From NCBI GenBank assembly GCA_023421245.1, contig JAEZTV010000002.1:1-64000 (forward strand): a stretch of 64,000 nucleotides of DNA. The letters run 5' to 3'. The DNA is from Bacillota bacterium. GTDB taxonomy: Bacteria; Bacillota; Clostridia; Oscillospirales; Ruminococcaceae. The position numbers were made by a program, and so were the translations under genes. The notes beneath the pieces were generated by a model, which saw only the letters and a list, made by a program, of their open reading frames with translations, searched no databases and had not been told where the DNA came from. This document shows positions 51,105 through 60,845 of the stretch, piece after piece (position 1 is the first letter of the stretch; the number at the start of each line of letters is the position of its first letter).

Positions 51105-51560
51105 ATGAACAATCAGCTAATCTGTTATATATTCGGTACCGGAGGATACCACGCTCCATCACCAATCAGGCCCTGTTCTGGCGATTTAGTTATCGTTGCG
51201 GACGGAGGAAGCTTATACACCGAACAGTACCCAAATTGCTGTAGACCTCGTGTTGGGTGATTTCGATTCATTATCTGCGCCGTCTCCGTAAGATCCCGAG
51301 GCAATGGTTTTGCCACAGGAAAAGGATGACACCGATACGGCGGCTCTTCGAGAAAGCTGGCAGCGCAGTTTCCAAATTCTCATATTTACGGAGCTGTCGG
51401 TGATCGCCTTGACCGCATCCTGGCAAATACCAATGCATTGCAGCCCGCGTCGCAGGAAACACTTATCGGGCGATATAATTCCAAAACGTGCGCGCTGGTA
51501 TCATCGCGAAACAGATTGTTGAGGGTTTTGATGAAAGATGCTCTTTCGGAGTTTTAGGTA
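51105..51560 (+). pseudogene. thiN: Thiamine pyrophosphokinase gene, decayed
   Basis: The start reads MNNQLICYIFGTGGYHAPSP then PCSGDLVIVADGGSLYTEQ, the thiamine pyrophosphokinase N-terminus. The frame then shifts at least three times: VDLVLGDFDSLSAPSP in frame two, a stop, LPQEKDDTDTAALRESWQR, and NSHIYGAVGDRLDRILANTNALQ in a further frame. The order GDFDS, EKDDTDT, HIYGA-GDRLDRILAN is that of functional ThiN. A complete enzyme cannot be made. The TPP riboswitch in front is still recognisable. Confidence 0.82.
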
Positions 51561-51960
51561 TTGGACGAAGAATGGATAAAGTTGGAGCAGAAACATATGG
51601 TAAGCAGCCTTGAAAGTTGCTGAATTAGAGCCTGTCCTCTCTAGCGAAGGGCAGGTCCCTTCCGACCTATTCAAATCCTATTTGTTGGTATGGCATATCG
51701 AGCCGTTTGCCTTTGAGAAACCATGGTGTTGCTACTGTAGGAGCTTAGAGCTGAAAGTATACGAATAATTCGAGCCTTTGTATGGGAAATAACTTTTGGT
51801 CTTGTATCAATCGTTAGATCGTTTTATTGATAAAGGAGCAGATCATATTCCGATGCGAAAGAAAGGCAACCAAAACGAGCTATGAGTCTATAAATCCTTC
51901 CGAAATAATACATTGCGAATATTTGCAATATGCTTAACTTGGTAGTATAATAATGGCAAT
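51561..51960. other. Gap with no recognisable gene
   Basis: About 400 bp between the thiN remnant and the AraC-type gene. I see only an imperfect CCTGTCC / GGGCAGG hairpin near 51630-51655 without a T-run, and no open frame with a ribosome-binding site. It may be further decayed sequence. Confidence 0.5.
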
Positions 51961-51981
51961 ATTTTGGGGGTGGTATGGAGC

Positions 51982-52971
51982 ATGGAGTATATTACCGTGA
52001 AGGAAGCCGGTGAAAAATGGGGGCTTGGAATAAGAATTGTAACACTATACTGTACCGAGGGAAGAATAAACGGGGCGGTGAAAAAAGGCAACCTGTGGCT
52101 TATTCCTGAAGATGCCGTTAAACCGGAGGATAGAAGACGAAAAAAAGCCCTGCCTAAAGAAGAAAAGAAACCAGCGATATCTAAAGATATATATGACCTA
52201 TATGAACAAAGAAAGCATGAGGGTGCATGGCCCTTTGAGTCGCTGTATGAAAATAAAGAGTTGTTTGCCCAGATCGTGAAGGAGTTTCCCTACCCTATGC
52301 ACATCTGTGCGCCGGACGGCACGATGCTTTTTGCAAACAAAGAGTATCTGAAGTTTGCTAAGATATCAAATCCGGAAAGAATATATAAGAAACACAATGT
52401 TTTGCTCAATCCCAATCTCGAACGATGGGGAATAAAGGACTTTGTTGTGCGGGCGTTCCAAGGCGAAGCCGTTCACGTGCATGATATCAAAGTTCCATAT
52501 CAGGAAATCATCGAGCGGTTGGGAGACGACAAGGAGTTTGTTTACGAAAGCCTGTTCCACAACATGACCGCCCTGCCTATACGAGACAGCAATAATCAAT
52601 TGTTATTTGTTGTATTTATTTTCATCACCTCCAGATCTTATCAGGACAGAGAAGAAATTGTAAAAGGCAAGGAATACATAGACGACCACTGGAAAGAGGA
52701 CTTTGAAATAGATAAACTGGCGGATATCGTTCACATGAGCAGGCATCATTATGCCCGTTTATTTAAACAGCATACGGGAATAACGCCCTACAGCTATTAT
52801 CAGAGTGTAAAGTTTGACAAGCTCAAAAACATGCTGTGCAATACCAGTCTAACCATCACCCAGGTGTTTGAGCAATGCGGCGTGGATTATGACGGTAATT
52901 TAGCTAAGAGATTTAAACAGTATTTGGGCATGACACCATCCCAATACCGGACTATGATGACCAAAGAGTAG
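51982..52971 (+). CDS. AraC-family regulator with PAS and excisionase-like domains
   Basis: A 329-residue regulator with three parts. The N-terminal excisionase/MerR-like helix-turn-helix is MEYITVKEAGEKWGLGIRIVTLYCTEGRINGAVKKGNLWLIP (1-42), and a charged linker follows. A PAS-like sensor (about 95-215) has FPYPMHICAPDGTMLFANKEYLKFAK. A C-terminal AraC domain (about 225-328) reads IDKLADIVHMSRHHYARLFKQHTGITPYSYYQSVKFDKLKNML and ends TPSQYRTMM. GGGGG lies 11 nt before the start. No signal or target is obvious; it stands alone and is followed by a terminator. Confidence 0.85.
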   Translation: MEYITVKEAGEKWGLGIRIVTLYCTEGRINGAVKKGNLWLIPEDAVKPEDRRRKKALPKEEKKPAISKDIYDLYEQRKHEGAWPFESLYENKELFAQIVKEFPYPMHICAPDGTMLFANKEYLKFAKISNPERIYKKHNVLLNPNLERWGIKDFVVRAFQGEAVHVHDIKVPYQEIIERLGDDKEFVYESLFHNMTALPIRDSNNQLLFVVFIFITSRSYQDREEIVKGKEYIDDHWKEDFEIDKLADIVHMSRHHYARLFKQHTGITPYSYYQSVKFDKLKNMLCNTSLTITQVFEQCGVDYDGNLAKRFKQYLGMTPSQYRTMMTKE

Positions 52972-52982
52972 TAAATTTAACA

Positions 52983-53021
52983 AAAAGACCTCCGACCGGA
53001 TTGGTTTTGGAGGTCTTTTGT
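52983..53021 (+). terminator. Terminator of the AraC-type gene
   Basis: AAAAGACCTCC / GGAGGTCTTTT, an 11-bp perfect stem with a T-rich loop side, followed by GTTGC. The 250 bp beyond it contain no gene before the surface protein. Confidence 0.8.
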
Positions 53022-53272
53022 TGCTTCAACATGACGAAAATCACCGGATATTTAGCATTGATTAACTATTCTGTAGCCCGTAATTTACGTATAATTAAGT
53101 TGCGTAGGTGTGTAAAAAGGAACATACAGAGAAATTAATAAAATTTGCTCCGGTGCAGCCATAGTATTTCGTCGAAACAAGAACAAAACCGCTTATGATA
53201 TGGTGATAAACACTGTATCAGTTCTAAGATAACACAGCTACCAAGATACCGACACAATAAGGAGGATAACCC

Positions 53273-56200
53273 ATGCAGACAATCAAAAGACTTTTGGTGC
53301 TCTTGCTTATCGCGGCCTTAACGGTTACACAGCTGCCTGTAACGGCACTTGCCACCGGTACGGTTGAATCCGAACTGGATAATGATACTTTTGGTGAAAG
53401 CAGCGAGATTATCGCTTTCGATACGTTGCCGGAGGAAACGGCAAACCAAACGGTAGCGTTAGGTTCCTCTCTGGAGGACTTGGATTTACCGAACGCCCTA
53501 AATGCTACCGTGCGCGTGATAGCCGAGGATACAGAAGCACCCGAGCCGGAGTCGGATAACGAAACGGTGCGGGATTCTGGCAAGCCGCAGCAGGAACCCT
53601 CTGACCCTGCTGCCGATGCTGGCAACGAGGGCGAGGGGCAGCCGGTGGTGGACGGTGAGCAATCGGAGCATGAACCGGAGAAAGCTCCTGCTGCGCCGGA
53701 AACGAAAGAAATGGATATATCGGTGCCTGTGGAGTGGGTAGCCTCCCCTGAGTATGACAGCGAACAGGCCGATACTTACACCTTCACCGCGCAAATATCG
53801 GGATATACCCTTAGCGCCGAACCGCCTGATATTATTGTCACGATGGGCGAAGCGGTAATGGCTGCGGCAGCCCCCCGCGCGAGCGCTGTCTGCATTGTCA
53901 ATGAGGTGGATTATACCGATTCCGACAGTGCCATCAAGACAGCTGTTGCTGATGGAGGAACTTTGACGCTGCTGCAGAATATCACCTATAACAATATAAT
54001 AGTCTTGGGAGATGAATATGGATGGAATTCTAGAGAGCTCACAATCAATCTAAACGGTTATACGCTTACTATCAACGAAGCAATATATATAAAAAAATCT
54101 TCAAAGCTTATACTTAAGGGAGAGAATCTCGGCCAGGCGGAATTAAATGTTATCAGCACATCAAACCAATATCCTGCGGTTAATCTTTCACACACGGCTG
54201 AGGCAAACATCTCTAATATTTCCTCGACCGGGCACTATGGCGCTTGGCTTGACTATCAAAGCGTATTAAACGTTTCCGGGAATGTTCAGGCCAAATACAC
54301 CGGTGTACTTATTGAAAACTCCGACAACAAGCTGCGCGTTGGAGGAAATATCATAGTTTCAGATGCCAACTATGGCATCAATGCCACCGGTAATGAGTAT
54401 CAAACTATTAATTACAATGATATTCTGATAGACGGAGATGTTCGCGTGACTGGCTCTAAATATGTTGTGGGAGTATACTCAACGATGAACCCAAATACCA
54501 CAATAAACGGCGGAATTTATGTGCAGGGAGGGGATGGTTCCGCTGCGATTATGATGGGCAAATATGAAGATGCTTATAAACAATTCCTTGGCGCGGGGAC
54601 ATACAATCCGGACACCGGATATTTTGATTATACTTACTACGCAAGCAACTTAATCCACGTCAAAGGCCACGTGCTGACTGCCGAGGCGGGCATCGGCGGC
54701 ACGATAACTGGGGGCATTAACGGCCCTTATGAAGGCGGCCGGGTTGTCAATCTTTCCACAACGCCCGCTAATAATCATTATACCTTCCATAACTGGATAA
54801 GCACTAACGGCGGAACCTTTACAAACAGCAACGCCGCTTTTACAACCTTTATCATGCCGTCGGCCGACACGACGGTCACGGCGAATTTCACTGTGGACAA
54901 CACCCCACCCGTCCGCAAAGTCGGTGTTCAGGCGATAGCTTCGTCGAGCATAGTATACGGAGACACCTATACGCTTAACTTGTCTGATATTTTCACCGAT
55001 GCCGATGGGGATACCCTAAACTACAAGGTTTCGCTAAACGGCGCACCCGCTGTTGACATATCTTCACCTTATACTTATACGCCTGCAAAGGCGGGCACAA
55101 CCACGCATAAATTTCTCGCATACGACGGCTACGGCGGATACACAAACGATAGCAACAGATACTCGGGAACCTTGACGACGGTGACAAAGGCACCGTCCAT
55201 TTCGGATTTAACATATGAGCTTGCCGCCAAATCCTATAACGGCTTAGCGCAGCCAGTTACGGTAACCGCTGCACCGGGCATAAGCGGGCTGGGCGAAATT
55301 ACGGTCAAATACAACGGCAGCACTACCGCGCCCAAAGACAAAGGCACATACGCCGTTACGGTGAGCATTGCGGAGGGCACAAACTATGCCGCATCAACCA
55401 CGGATTTTGAGCTTGGCAACTACACCATCAACAAGGCGGAACTCACCGCAACCGGCATCGCAGCGAAAACTTATGACGGTACAACCGATGCAAGCGGGCT
55501 TGCGTTGACATTCAGTGGACTAAAGAACGGCGAATCGCTTACATTGAACACCGATTACACCGTTACCGGCGCACAGTTTGACAGCGCAGACGCAGGCAGC
55601 GACAAGACGTTAAGCGCTACGGTCGCACTCGTAAGTAACGGATCAATGTCAAGAAACTACTCCTTGGCAAGCGGAAATCTGTCTTTAACTGGGCGGATCA
55701 TCAGCAAAGCAACCACAACAGGCGTGCCCCAAACCGTTGAAGCAGTCAAAGGTTATGCGAAGAATCACGATTTCGACTTAACCACCCTTTTGCCTGATGT
55801 GACCGGTGCGCTGGGAACAGTTGCCTATACGCCGGTTATCACCCAAAACGACGATGGCGTATTGAATACCATCAGTTACACCTCCGGCAGTACCCTCCCC
55901 CTTCCTGTGCAAGCGGTGGCCGATTCAGGCAAAACTGCAGTCGTTACAGTAACTATAAAAAGCGATAATTACAATGATTTTACTGCCACGATAACTGTAG
56001 AAACCGTAGAAAAGACCCCTGTCAGCATTTCGGGAATCAGCATGACAGGCGGTGTGTATAACGGCACTCCCTATTCGTATACGGGAACGCCCGCTTTCAA
56101 TCATAGTGTGAGTGGTTTACCGGTTAGCATCACGGCCTATGATGTGTTGTATACCTCCACAGACGGCGGCGGGTATTCCGGCACGAACGCGCCGGCAAAT

Positions 56201-57166
56201 GCGGGCGATTACAAGCTGATGATTTCGGTGTCCGACAGCGACCTGTTGTACACAGGAAGTGAAAGCTTTGGCTTTACGATTGAACAACGACCGATTACGG
56301 TCAAGGCAGACGACAAGAGCATGAGCAGGGGCGGCACACTGCCGGTCTTTACCTATAAGGTGGATGGTCAGCTTTCCGGTGAGTCTGCACTAGTAGGAAT
56401 ACCCGCCCTTGCCAGCACTGGTGACGGAAAAGCAGCAGGCAGCTATCCTATTACAGTAGATTTAGCAGGAGTAAGTTATCACTCAAACTACAAGGCTGCA
56501 ACCCCGGCGTCTGTAAGCGGTACGCTGAAGGTTAACAATTCTTCCTCGGGCAGCAGCTCAGGCAGCGGCGACGGTTCATCCTCCGGCTCGACACAATCCC
56601 AAAGCTTCTCAACAGCCACCAACAACACGGGCATCGGCATTGACACAAGCGGCTTTAACCTGCCCGACGGCATAACGCTCGTTTCCCCGCACATCTACGG
56701 CCTGCCCACATCCAAAACCGGCAGAGCGTGGACACTGCTGCTCACCCGCGCACCCGCATCGGTAGGCAGGGGAGGCGTGCTTGGCGGCAGAAGCTATCTT
56801 GCGCTGTACGAGTTCAAGCTGCTTGACGAAAACGGCAAGCCGGTGCATAATATCGGCTGGACGACCATTCGCCTGCCGATACCGGAGGGCGCAAACCCCG
56901 ACAGCCTGATGGTGCTGTACTACGACGAAAAAACACGCTCGTTTACCAACATGGGCGCACAGGTTGAAAACGGCTACCTTGTCTTCCGCACTCCGCACTT
57001 CAGCTACTACATGGTGACGGGCGTGTCAGAGAATGTTCCGGCCATCCCCGAAACGGGCGGCGGAATGGGCGTACAAGAAAGGCTGAGATTACTGCCCGCA
57101 GCCTTCGAAAAAATAAGACACACACAGCGATCGCCATTATTGGCATTATCCCCTCGGCGGCACTGA
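53273..57166 (+). CDS. Large MBG/YDG-repeat surface protein, C-terminus frameshifted
   Basis: A 1297-residue secreted protein. A signal peptide covers residues 1-27, then an acidic Pro/Glu-rich stretch (30-145). A beta-helix-like region follows (about 205-450; NGGIYVQGGDGSAAIMM). A bacterial InlB/Big-like repeat is near 495-540 (HYTFHNWISTNGGTFTN), a cadherin-like domain near 545-640 (DIFTDADGDTLNYKV), and then MBG/YDG repeats (ATGIAAKTYDGTTDASGLALTFSGLKNGESL). A Ser/Gly linker lies near 1090. The sortase-like motif IPETGG is near residue 1259. Beyond it this frame has no membrane segment; the hydrophobic anchor lies in another frame (see findings), stopping at 57226-57228. It is probably a cell-wall adhesin. 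Confidence 0.87.
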   Translation: MQTIKRLLVLLLIAALTVTQLPVTALATGTVESELDNDTFGESSEIIAFDTLPEETANQTVALGSSLEDLDLPNALNATVRVIAEDTEAPEPESDNETVRDSGKPQQEPSDPAADAGNEGEGQPVVDGEQSEHEPEKAPAAPETKEMDISVPVEWVASPEYDSEQADTYTFTAQISGYTLSAEPPDIIVTMGEAVMAAAAPRASAVCIVNEVDYTDSDSAIKTAVADGGTLTLLQNITYNNIIVLGDEYGWNSRELTINLNGYTLTINEAIYIKKSSKLILKGENLGQAELNVISTSNQYPAVNLSHTAEANISNISSTGHYGAWLDYQSVLNVSGNVQAKYTGVLIENSDNKLRVGGNIIVSDANYGINATGNEYQTINYNDILIDGDVRVTGSKYVVGVYSTMNPNTTINGGIYVQGGDGSAAIMMGKYEDAYKQFLGAGTYNPDTGYFDYTYYASNLIHVKGHVLTAEAGIGGTITGGINGPYEGGRVVNLSTTPANNHYTFHNWISTNGGTFTNSNAAFTTFIMPSADTTVTANFTVDNTPPVRKVGVQAIASSSIVYGDTYTLNLSDIFTDADGDTLNYKVSLNGAPAVDISSPYTYTPAKAGTTTHKFLAYDGYGGYTNDSNRYSGTLTTVTKAPSISDLTYELAAKSYNGLAQPVTVTAAPGISGLGEITVKYNGSTTAPKDKGTYAVTVSIAEGTNYAASTTDFELGNYTINKAELTATGIAAKTYDGTTDASGLALTFSGLKNGESLTLNTDYTVTGAQFDSADAGSDKTLSATVALVSNGSMSRNYSLASGNLSLTGRIISKATTTGVPQTVEAVKGYAKNHDFDLTTLLPDVTGALGTVAYTPVITQNDDGVLNTISYTSGSTLPLPVQAVADSGKTAVVTVTIKSDNYNDFTATITVETVEKTPVSISGISMTGGVYNGTPYSYTGTPAFNHSVSGLPVSITAYDVLYTSTDGGGYSGTNAPANAGDYKLMISVSDSDLLYTGSESFGFTIEQRPITVKADDKSMSRGGTLPVFTYKVDGQLSGESALVGIPALASTGDGKAAGSYPITVDLAGVSYHSNYKAATPASVSGTLKVNNSSSGSSSGSGDGSSSGSTQSQSFSTATNNTGIGIDTSGFNLPDGITLVSPHIYGLPTSKTGRAWTLLLTRAPASVGRGGVLGGRSYLALYEFKLLDENGKPVHNIGWTTIRLPIPEGANPDSLMVLYYDEKTRSFTNMGAQVENGYLVFRTPHFSYYMVTGVSENVPAIPETGGGMGVQERLRLLPAAFEKIRHTQRSPLLALSPRRH

Positions 57167-57239
57167 TTACCGGAGTTGCTGCAGTTATATCCTTGTTGCG
57201 GGATTATCTTATCAGATTATTGATATAATGATGAGAACT

Positions 57240-57270
57240 GAAAAGGTCCAGTAATACTGGGCCTTTTCGC
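57240..57270 (+). terminator. Terminator of the surface protein gene
   Basis: GAAAAGGTCC / GGGCCTTTTC, a 10-bp stem (one G-T pair) with a 9-nt loop, just after the anchor-frame stop. Confidence 0.75.
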
Positions 57271-57396
57271 CTTAAAGGCGTTATTTTAAGCCTTTCTTGC
57301 ACCATTCCGCGTCATGATGTACCAGAGGTCTTTCTGCCTCTTGTCTTGCGTGCCATAGTTTATGGAACGAGTCATAGTGCACCAAACATGAGATTA

Positions 57397-57440
57397 CCCC
57401 GCTGTCAGCCGGTTTGCTCCGGTACGCAGCGGGGCTTTTG
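57397..57440 (+). terminator. Second terminator-like hairpin in the gap 57271-57765
   Basis: CCCCGCTG / CAGCGGGG, an 8-bp stem with inner CCGG pairing, then CTTTTGTG. The surrounding 500-bp gap has no convincing gene; on the minus strand a 29-codon frame (ending about 57292) has no ribosome-binding site I can defend. Confidence 0.55.
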
Positions 57441-57765
57441 TGTTCTTCTAACCGACGAAAATCGAAAACATACCCGTTAAGGCCATTTCGCGAAAATATG
57501 CATCCTCTCCGAACTTATCACGATAGTTTAAGTATCGAAAATAGCTTTTAGGTTTTAGAAAAACAGCAAATAGATGTAGAATAATTCTAAGCTGGCGGCT
57601 CGATCCGCTTATCGTTACCAAAGAGGATAAACCGCAAATTTAAAATGTATTGTGGAACAGATGAGAGCGGGAAGAAGGTATCAGATATCTAAGCTCAGGT
57701 TTTCTGCAAGCCGGTCCTTTTTCCAATCATGTTTTGCATTAAATCGCGCAATATTGGAAGATGGA

Positions 57766-57794
57766 TTGACCATATGTAATTAAATTGGTATAAT
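57766..57794 (+). promoter_or_regulatory. Promoter of the mgtA leader
   Basis: TTGACC (57766-57771), a 17-nt spacer and TATAAT (57789-57794). Transcription should start near 57801. Confidence 0.78.
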
Positions 57795-57828
57795 TACCGA
57801 GGTAGAGTAATGGAAAGGGAGTGAGCCA

Positions 57829-57948
57829 ATGGACGGCGATTCTCGAAGTCAGCTAAATAATTCTCAACCCCTAGTACAGAAACACACCCAGATTGGTTGG
57901 TATTTTATGCGGGCTGTTGTCTATGGCTTATTTATAGCGATGGACTAA
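57829..57948 (+). CDS. Short leader ORF before mgtA
   Basis: A 39-codon frame: MDGDSRSQLNNSQPLVQKHT followed by QIGWYFMRAVVYGLFIAMD. AAAGGGAGTGAGCC precedes the ATG, a good ribosome-binding site, and the start is about 28 nt from the predicted transcription start. The second half is hydrophobic. A terminator follows 14 bp after its stop, and mgtA begins about 50 bp further. It is either a small membrane protein or a leader peptide for transcription attenuation; which one cannot be decided here. No homologue comes to mind. Confidence 0.6.
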   Translation: MDGDSRSQLNNSQPLVQKHTQIGWYFMRAVVYGLFIAMD

Positions 57949-57962
57949 TTTTACTGTGCATT

Positions 57963-57994
57963 AAATGCCGCCTTCCTAGGGCGGCATTTTTATT
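57963..57994 (+). terminator. Attenuator-like terminator before mgtA
   Basis: AAATGCCGCC / GGCGGCATTT, a 10-bp perfect stem with a 7-nt loop, then TTATT. It lies between the leader ORF and mgtA on the same transcript. Confidence 0.8.
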
Positions 57995-58045
57995 GCCTAT
58001 ATGTGTTTTCACTGGGGAATCCTAAAAAAGAAAGGAATGATTCCA

Positions 58046-60691
58046 GTGAGCTTTATAAAAAGAAAAAAACTGAACAGTCAAACCCACAAGAATAAACAGG
58101 ATATTGAAAAACGCCTTTATTCTTATGCCTTTCTAACGGTAGAGGAACTATTTGCGCACCTCTCTACTGCGCAGGCAGGTCTTACTAGCGACGAAGTAGA
58201 AAGCAGACAGGGCGAGTTCGGCAAAAACATCATTACGGCAGGCAATAAAAACACGACACTACACAGGATAAGAGAAGCAGTTGTTAACCCTTTCAATATT
58301 ATTCTACTTCTCATTGCCGCGATCACTTATTTTACGGATGTTGTTATGTCATCGCAGCCCGACTATCTGACCGCCATTATTGTATTATCATTGGTACTTC
58401 TGGCCAGCACAGTTGCCTTTGTTCAGAGTCAGCGTTCTAACAATGCGGCCGAAAGTCTTTCGAAAATGATCTCCAATAAAGCCGAGGTCTGGCGGGATGG
58501 AACCTTGGCTGAAATCCCTATGGATGAGATCGTGCCCGGTGATATCGTGCGGCTTTCCGCAGGCGATATGCTGCCTGCGGATGTTCGTTTTTTGAGTTCG
58601 AAAGATACATTCGTTGCACAAGCAGCTCTGACGGGCGAATCAAACCCTGTAGAAAAATTCAGTGACATAGCAAACTCGTCTGACGACGGGCTAACTGATT
58701 TGCAAAATATCGGTTTTATGGGCTCTAATATTGTAAGCGGAAGTGCCACAGCCGTTGTGCTGGCAATCGGCAATGGCACATATTTCGGCTCTATGGCCAA
58801 ATCTCTTTCCGGCGATAAGGCGCAAACAAGCTTTGAACGGGGTGTGAGCTCGGTCAGTCGTCTTTTGGTGCGCATGATGCTGGTAATGGTTCCTGCCGTA
58901 TTTCTGATCAACGGGCTTGCGAAGGGCGAATGGTCAAGTGCCCTGCTGTTTTCCATCAGCGTTGCGGTAGGGCTTACACCGGAAATGCTGCCTGTAATTA
59001 TGACCTCAACCCTGGCAAAAGGTGCAGTTTCCATGTCAAAACACAAGGTAATTGTCCGCACCCTTGGCGCAATTCAGACTTTTGGAGAAATGGATGTCCT
59101 TTGCACCGATAAAACGGGGACGTTGACTGAGGATAAGATTGTGCTGGAAAGGTATATGAACCTGCATGGTGAGGATGATACCCGCATTCTGCGCCATGCT
59201 TATCTCAACAGCTATTTTCAGACGGGTCTTAAAAATTTGATTGACCTTGCCATCATCAATAGAGCTGTACACAATGGCCTTGAGGCTATACTGGACAGTT
59301 ACAGCCGTGTTGATGAAATTCCATTTGATTTTTCCCGCCGTAGAATGAGCGTAGTCTTGACGGATAAAAGCGGTAAGCGTCAGCTCATCACCAAGGGTGC
59401 AGTGGAAGAGATTATTGCCATTTCGTCTTTTGTGGAAATGCAGGGGCGTGTCCTGCCGATGGATGAAAAAACACGCCGTACTGCCCTTGATGTATACAAT
59501 AAACACAATACTGATGGTCTGCGGATGATTGCGGTTGCGCAGAAAAATGAAGTGCCTGATAGTGACACCTTTAGTGTGGCTGATGAACAGGATATGGTTT
59601 TAATCGGTTTTGTGGGCTTTCTCGACCCGCCGAAAGAGAGTGCGGGTGCTGCTATTGCCGCCTTAAAAGAGCATGGTGTGCGCACCGTTGTTCTCACCGG
59701 AGACAGCGAAGGTGTGGCCATCAAGGTATGCGGCAAGGTGGGTGTAAAAACCTCTTCACTCTTAACGGGAAGCGATGTTGAGCGCATGGATGATGCCTCA
59801 CTTTTTAATGCGGTAAAATCCTGCGATGTTTTTGCCAAGCTTTCACCCTCCCAGAAGAAGCGGGTGGTAAAGGTATTTCAAACTGCAGGACATACCGTCG
59901 GCTATATGGGTGATGGTATTAACGATGCGCCTGCGCTGCACCAAGCCGATGTAGGCATTTCCGTTGACAGCGCTGTCGATATTGCCAAAGAAACTGCTGA
60001 CATCATTTTGCTGGAGAAGGATTTGATGGTGCTTGAGGAAGGCATTATCGAAGGCCGCAGCATTTTTGGCAATATTATGAAATATATTAAAATGGCAGTA
60101 AGCGGAAACTTCGGCAATATGATATCGGTAATTATAGCCAGTATTTTTCTCCCGTTTCTACCGATGCTGCCGGTACAAATACTGACGCAAAACTTGCTGT
60201 GCGATTTTTCACAAATGGGAATGCCTTTTGATAGGGTGGACGATGAATATATTAAAAAACCTCGTAAATGGGAAGCACAGTCTATCAAGTCATTTATGAC
60301 CTATATGGGATCACTTAGTTCGGTATTTGACGTTCTTTGCTTTGCGGTTATGTGGTGGGCGATTGGTGCAAACACTGTCGAATTATCACCAATATTTCAA
60401 TGCGGATGGTTCGTATTTGGAACGGTATCACAAGTTCTGGTTATTCATATGATTCGAACAGCTAAAGTGCCCTTTTTGCAAAGCAGGCCATCCGCCCCGC
60501 TGCTTGTATCTACCGCAATGGTCGCTATCTTTTCTATTGTGGTTGGGTTTAGCCATTTCGCAATCGGTATTGATATGATGCCCCTGCCGCTATCGTTCGC
60601 ACCCTGGCTTGTACTTATTCTTGCAGGGTATTTTCTCTCCTCTCAATGGATCAAAAAGTTTTATATCAGACGGTATGGTGAATGGTTATAG
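58046..60691 (+). CDS. mgtA: Magnesium-translocating P-type ATPase
   Basis: An 881-residue P3B-type ATPase importing Mg2+. Key motifs are TGES in the actuator domain (AALTGESNPVEK near residue 190), VGLTPEMLPVI in TM4, the phosphorylated Asp in VLCTDKTGTLTEDK (near 355) and GDSEGVAIKVCGKVGV. GYMGDGINDAPALHQADVGIS marks the hinge. About ten membrane segments are present, with a long Asn/Lys-rich cytoplasmic N-terminus. I favour the GTG at 58046 (AAAGGA 9 nt upstream); in-frame ATG codons at 58001 and 58037 have poor spacing. Expression is probably controlled by the leader/terminator upstream. Confidence 0.94.
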   Translation: MSFIKRKKLNSQTHKNKQDIEKRLYSYAFLTVEELFAHLSTAQAGLTSDEVESRQGEFGKNIITAGNKNTTLHRIREAVVNPFNIILLLIAAITYFTDVVMSSQPDYLTAIIVLSLVLLASTVAFVQSQRSNNAAESLSKMISNKAEVWRDGTLAEIPMDEIVPGDIVRLSAGDMLPADVRFLSSKDTFVAQAALTGESNPVEKFSDIANSSDDGLTDLQNIGFMGSNIVSGSATAVVLAIGNGTYFGSMAKSLSGDKAQTSFERGVSSVSRLLVRMMLVMVPAVFLINGLAKGEWSSALLFSISVAVGLTPEMLPVIMTSTLAKGAVSMSKHKVIVRTLGAIQTFGEMDVLCTDKTGTLTEDKIVLERYMNLHGEDDTRILRHAYLNSYFQTGLKNLIDLAIINRAVHNGLEAILDSYSRVDEIPFDFSRRRMSVVLTDKSGKRQLITKGAVEEIIAISSFVEMQGRVLPMDEKTRRTALDVYNKHNTDGLRMIAVAQKNEVPDSDTFSVADEQDMVLIGFVGFLDPPKESAGAAIAALKEHGVRTVVLTGDSEGVAIKVCGKVGVKTSSLLTGSDVERMDDASLFNAVKSCDVFAKLSPSQKKRVVKVFQTAGHTVGYMGDGINDAPALHQADVGISVDSAVDIAKETADIILLEKDLMVLEEGIIEGRSIFGNIMKYIKMAVSGNFGNMISVIIASIFLPFLPMLPVQILTQNLLCDFSQMGMPFDRVDDEYIKKPRKWEAQSIKSFMTYMGSLSSVFDVLCFAVMWWAIGANTVELSPIFQCGWFVFGTVSQVLVIHMIRTAKVPFLQSRPSAPLLVSTAMVAIFSIVVGFSHFAIGIDMMPLPLSFAPWLVLILAGYFLSSQWIKKFYIRRYGEWL

Positions 60692-60783
60692 GGTGCGGTA
60701 ATATCTTTCTAGCATTGAGGTGTGCATAAACACTGGAAATGCAATGGAAGTTGGCAAACAGATACAAACCCTATCCGTCTAGT

Positions 60784-60814
60784 AAAAATCCACCCGTATA
60801 GCGGGTGGATTTTT
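60784..60814. terminator. Bidirectional terminator between mgtA and FkbM genes
   Basis: AAAAATCCACCCG / CGGGTGGATTTTT, a 13-bp perfect stem with a short loop and T-runs on both strands. Confidence 0.88.
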
Positions 60815-60845
60815 ATTGTTAAAGCGTCTCTTGCACTGACATCCG

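Noticed and set aside
57541..57830. M-box (ykoK-type Mg2+ riboswitch) upstream of mgtA
   Set aside because: The conserved M-box blocks are not recognisable, and the promoter at 57766 leaves no room for it before the leader ORF.
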